A stretch of DNA of 6,012 bases from Thermoanaerobaculia bacterium. Lineage in GTDB: Bacteria; Acidobacteriota; Thermoanaerobaculia; Gp7-AA8. The stretch lies in the NCBI GenBank assembly GCA_023700825.1, contig JAMPYE010000288.1, positions 1 through 6,012 on the forward strand, read 5' to 3'. Below the pieces are notes generated by a model. That model saw only the letters and a program-made list of their open reading frames with translations, was not told where the DNA came from and made no database searches. Below are positions 5,997 through 6,012 of the stretch, in pieces (the first letter of the stretch is position 1; every line of letters begins with the position of its first letter). The position numbers and the translations under genes are program-made.

Positions 5997-6012
5997 ATGG
6001 CACACAAACAGA
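5997..6012 (+). CDS. Possible start of a divergent gene (first five codons)
   Basis: ATG at 5997 begins MAHKQ before the window ends. The only support is the extended -10 box 9 bp upstream and its position divergent from hutH after an intergenic repeat. Five residues do not allow a family to be named; several ribosomal proteins begin with MAHK, but that is not evidence. It may equally be no gene. Confidence 0.35.

Noticed and set aside
4248..6009. 11-bp direct repeat GGCACACAAAC at 4248-4258 and 5999-6009
   Set aside because: A few shared 11-mers are expected by chance in 6 kb, and nothing else flanking the two copies matches.

Overview
This GC-rich window (mid-60s percent by eye) is ordinary bacterial chromosome. 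Four substantial genes lie on the minus strand, and one gene may just begin on the plus strand at the right edge. Codon third positions are strongly G/C, so long meaningless antisense frames occur. Protein style, TATGAT/TAGATT-type -10 boxes and abundant short intergenic tandem repeats recall Acidobacteriota-like (or related environmental) genomes. That placement is an impression, not a demonstration.

Layout from right to left, in the direction of minus-strand transcription: a possible plus-strand gene starts at 5997 (first five codons only); a 205-bp divergent intergenic region (5792-5996) holds a nested inverted-repeat element with ATTTCGG heptamer arms; hutH, histidine ammonia-lyase (5791-4280), is complete and has every expected active-site residue; a perfect GC hairpin (4259-4279) abuts its stop codon; cysteine dioxygenase (4170-3538) has its own near-consensus promoter; a 275-bp intergenic region (3263-3537) holds a second heptamer element, of GGCGAAA type; kbl, glycine C-acetyltransferase (3262-2081), follows; 31 bp further on begins a large polytopic membrane protein of GT-C glycosyltransferase-like appearance (2049 to 1), whose C-terminus runs off the left edge.

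Three consecutive genes act on amino acids: histidine to urocanate, cysteine to cysteine sulfinate, and aminoketobutyrate plus CoA to/from glycine plus acetyl-CoA. None of their usual partners (hutU/hutI, tdh) is inside the window. The hairpin, the separate promoter and the long spacers suggest separate transcription units rather than one operon; only kbl and the membrane gene look co-transcribed.

I found no obviously novel protein system. The most unusual structure is in the non-coding DNA: two intergenic elements of the same design but different sequence. Each has four heptamer units per arm, arms inverted, and a hairpin-forming core. The two heptamers share the pentamer CGAAA. A second point is that hutH and the divergent gene both show a -10-like box exactly 9 bp before ATG with no Shine-Dalgarno sequence, which suggests leaderless or nearly leaderless transcripts.
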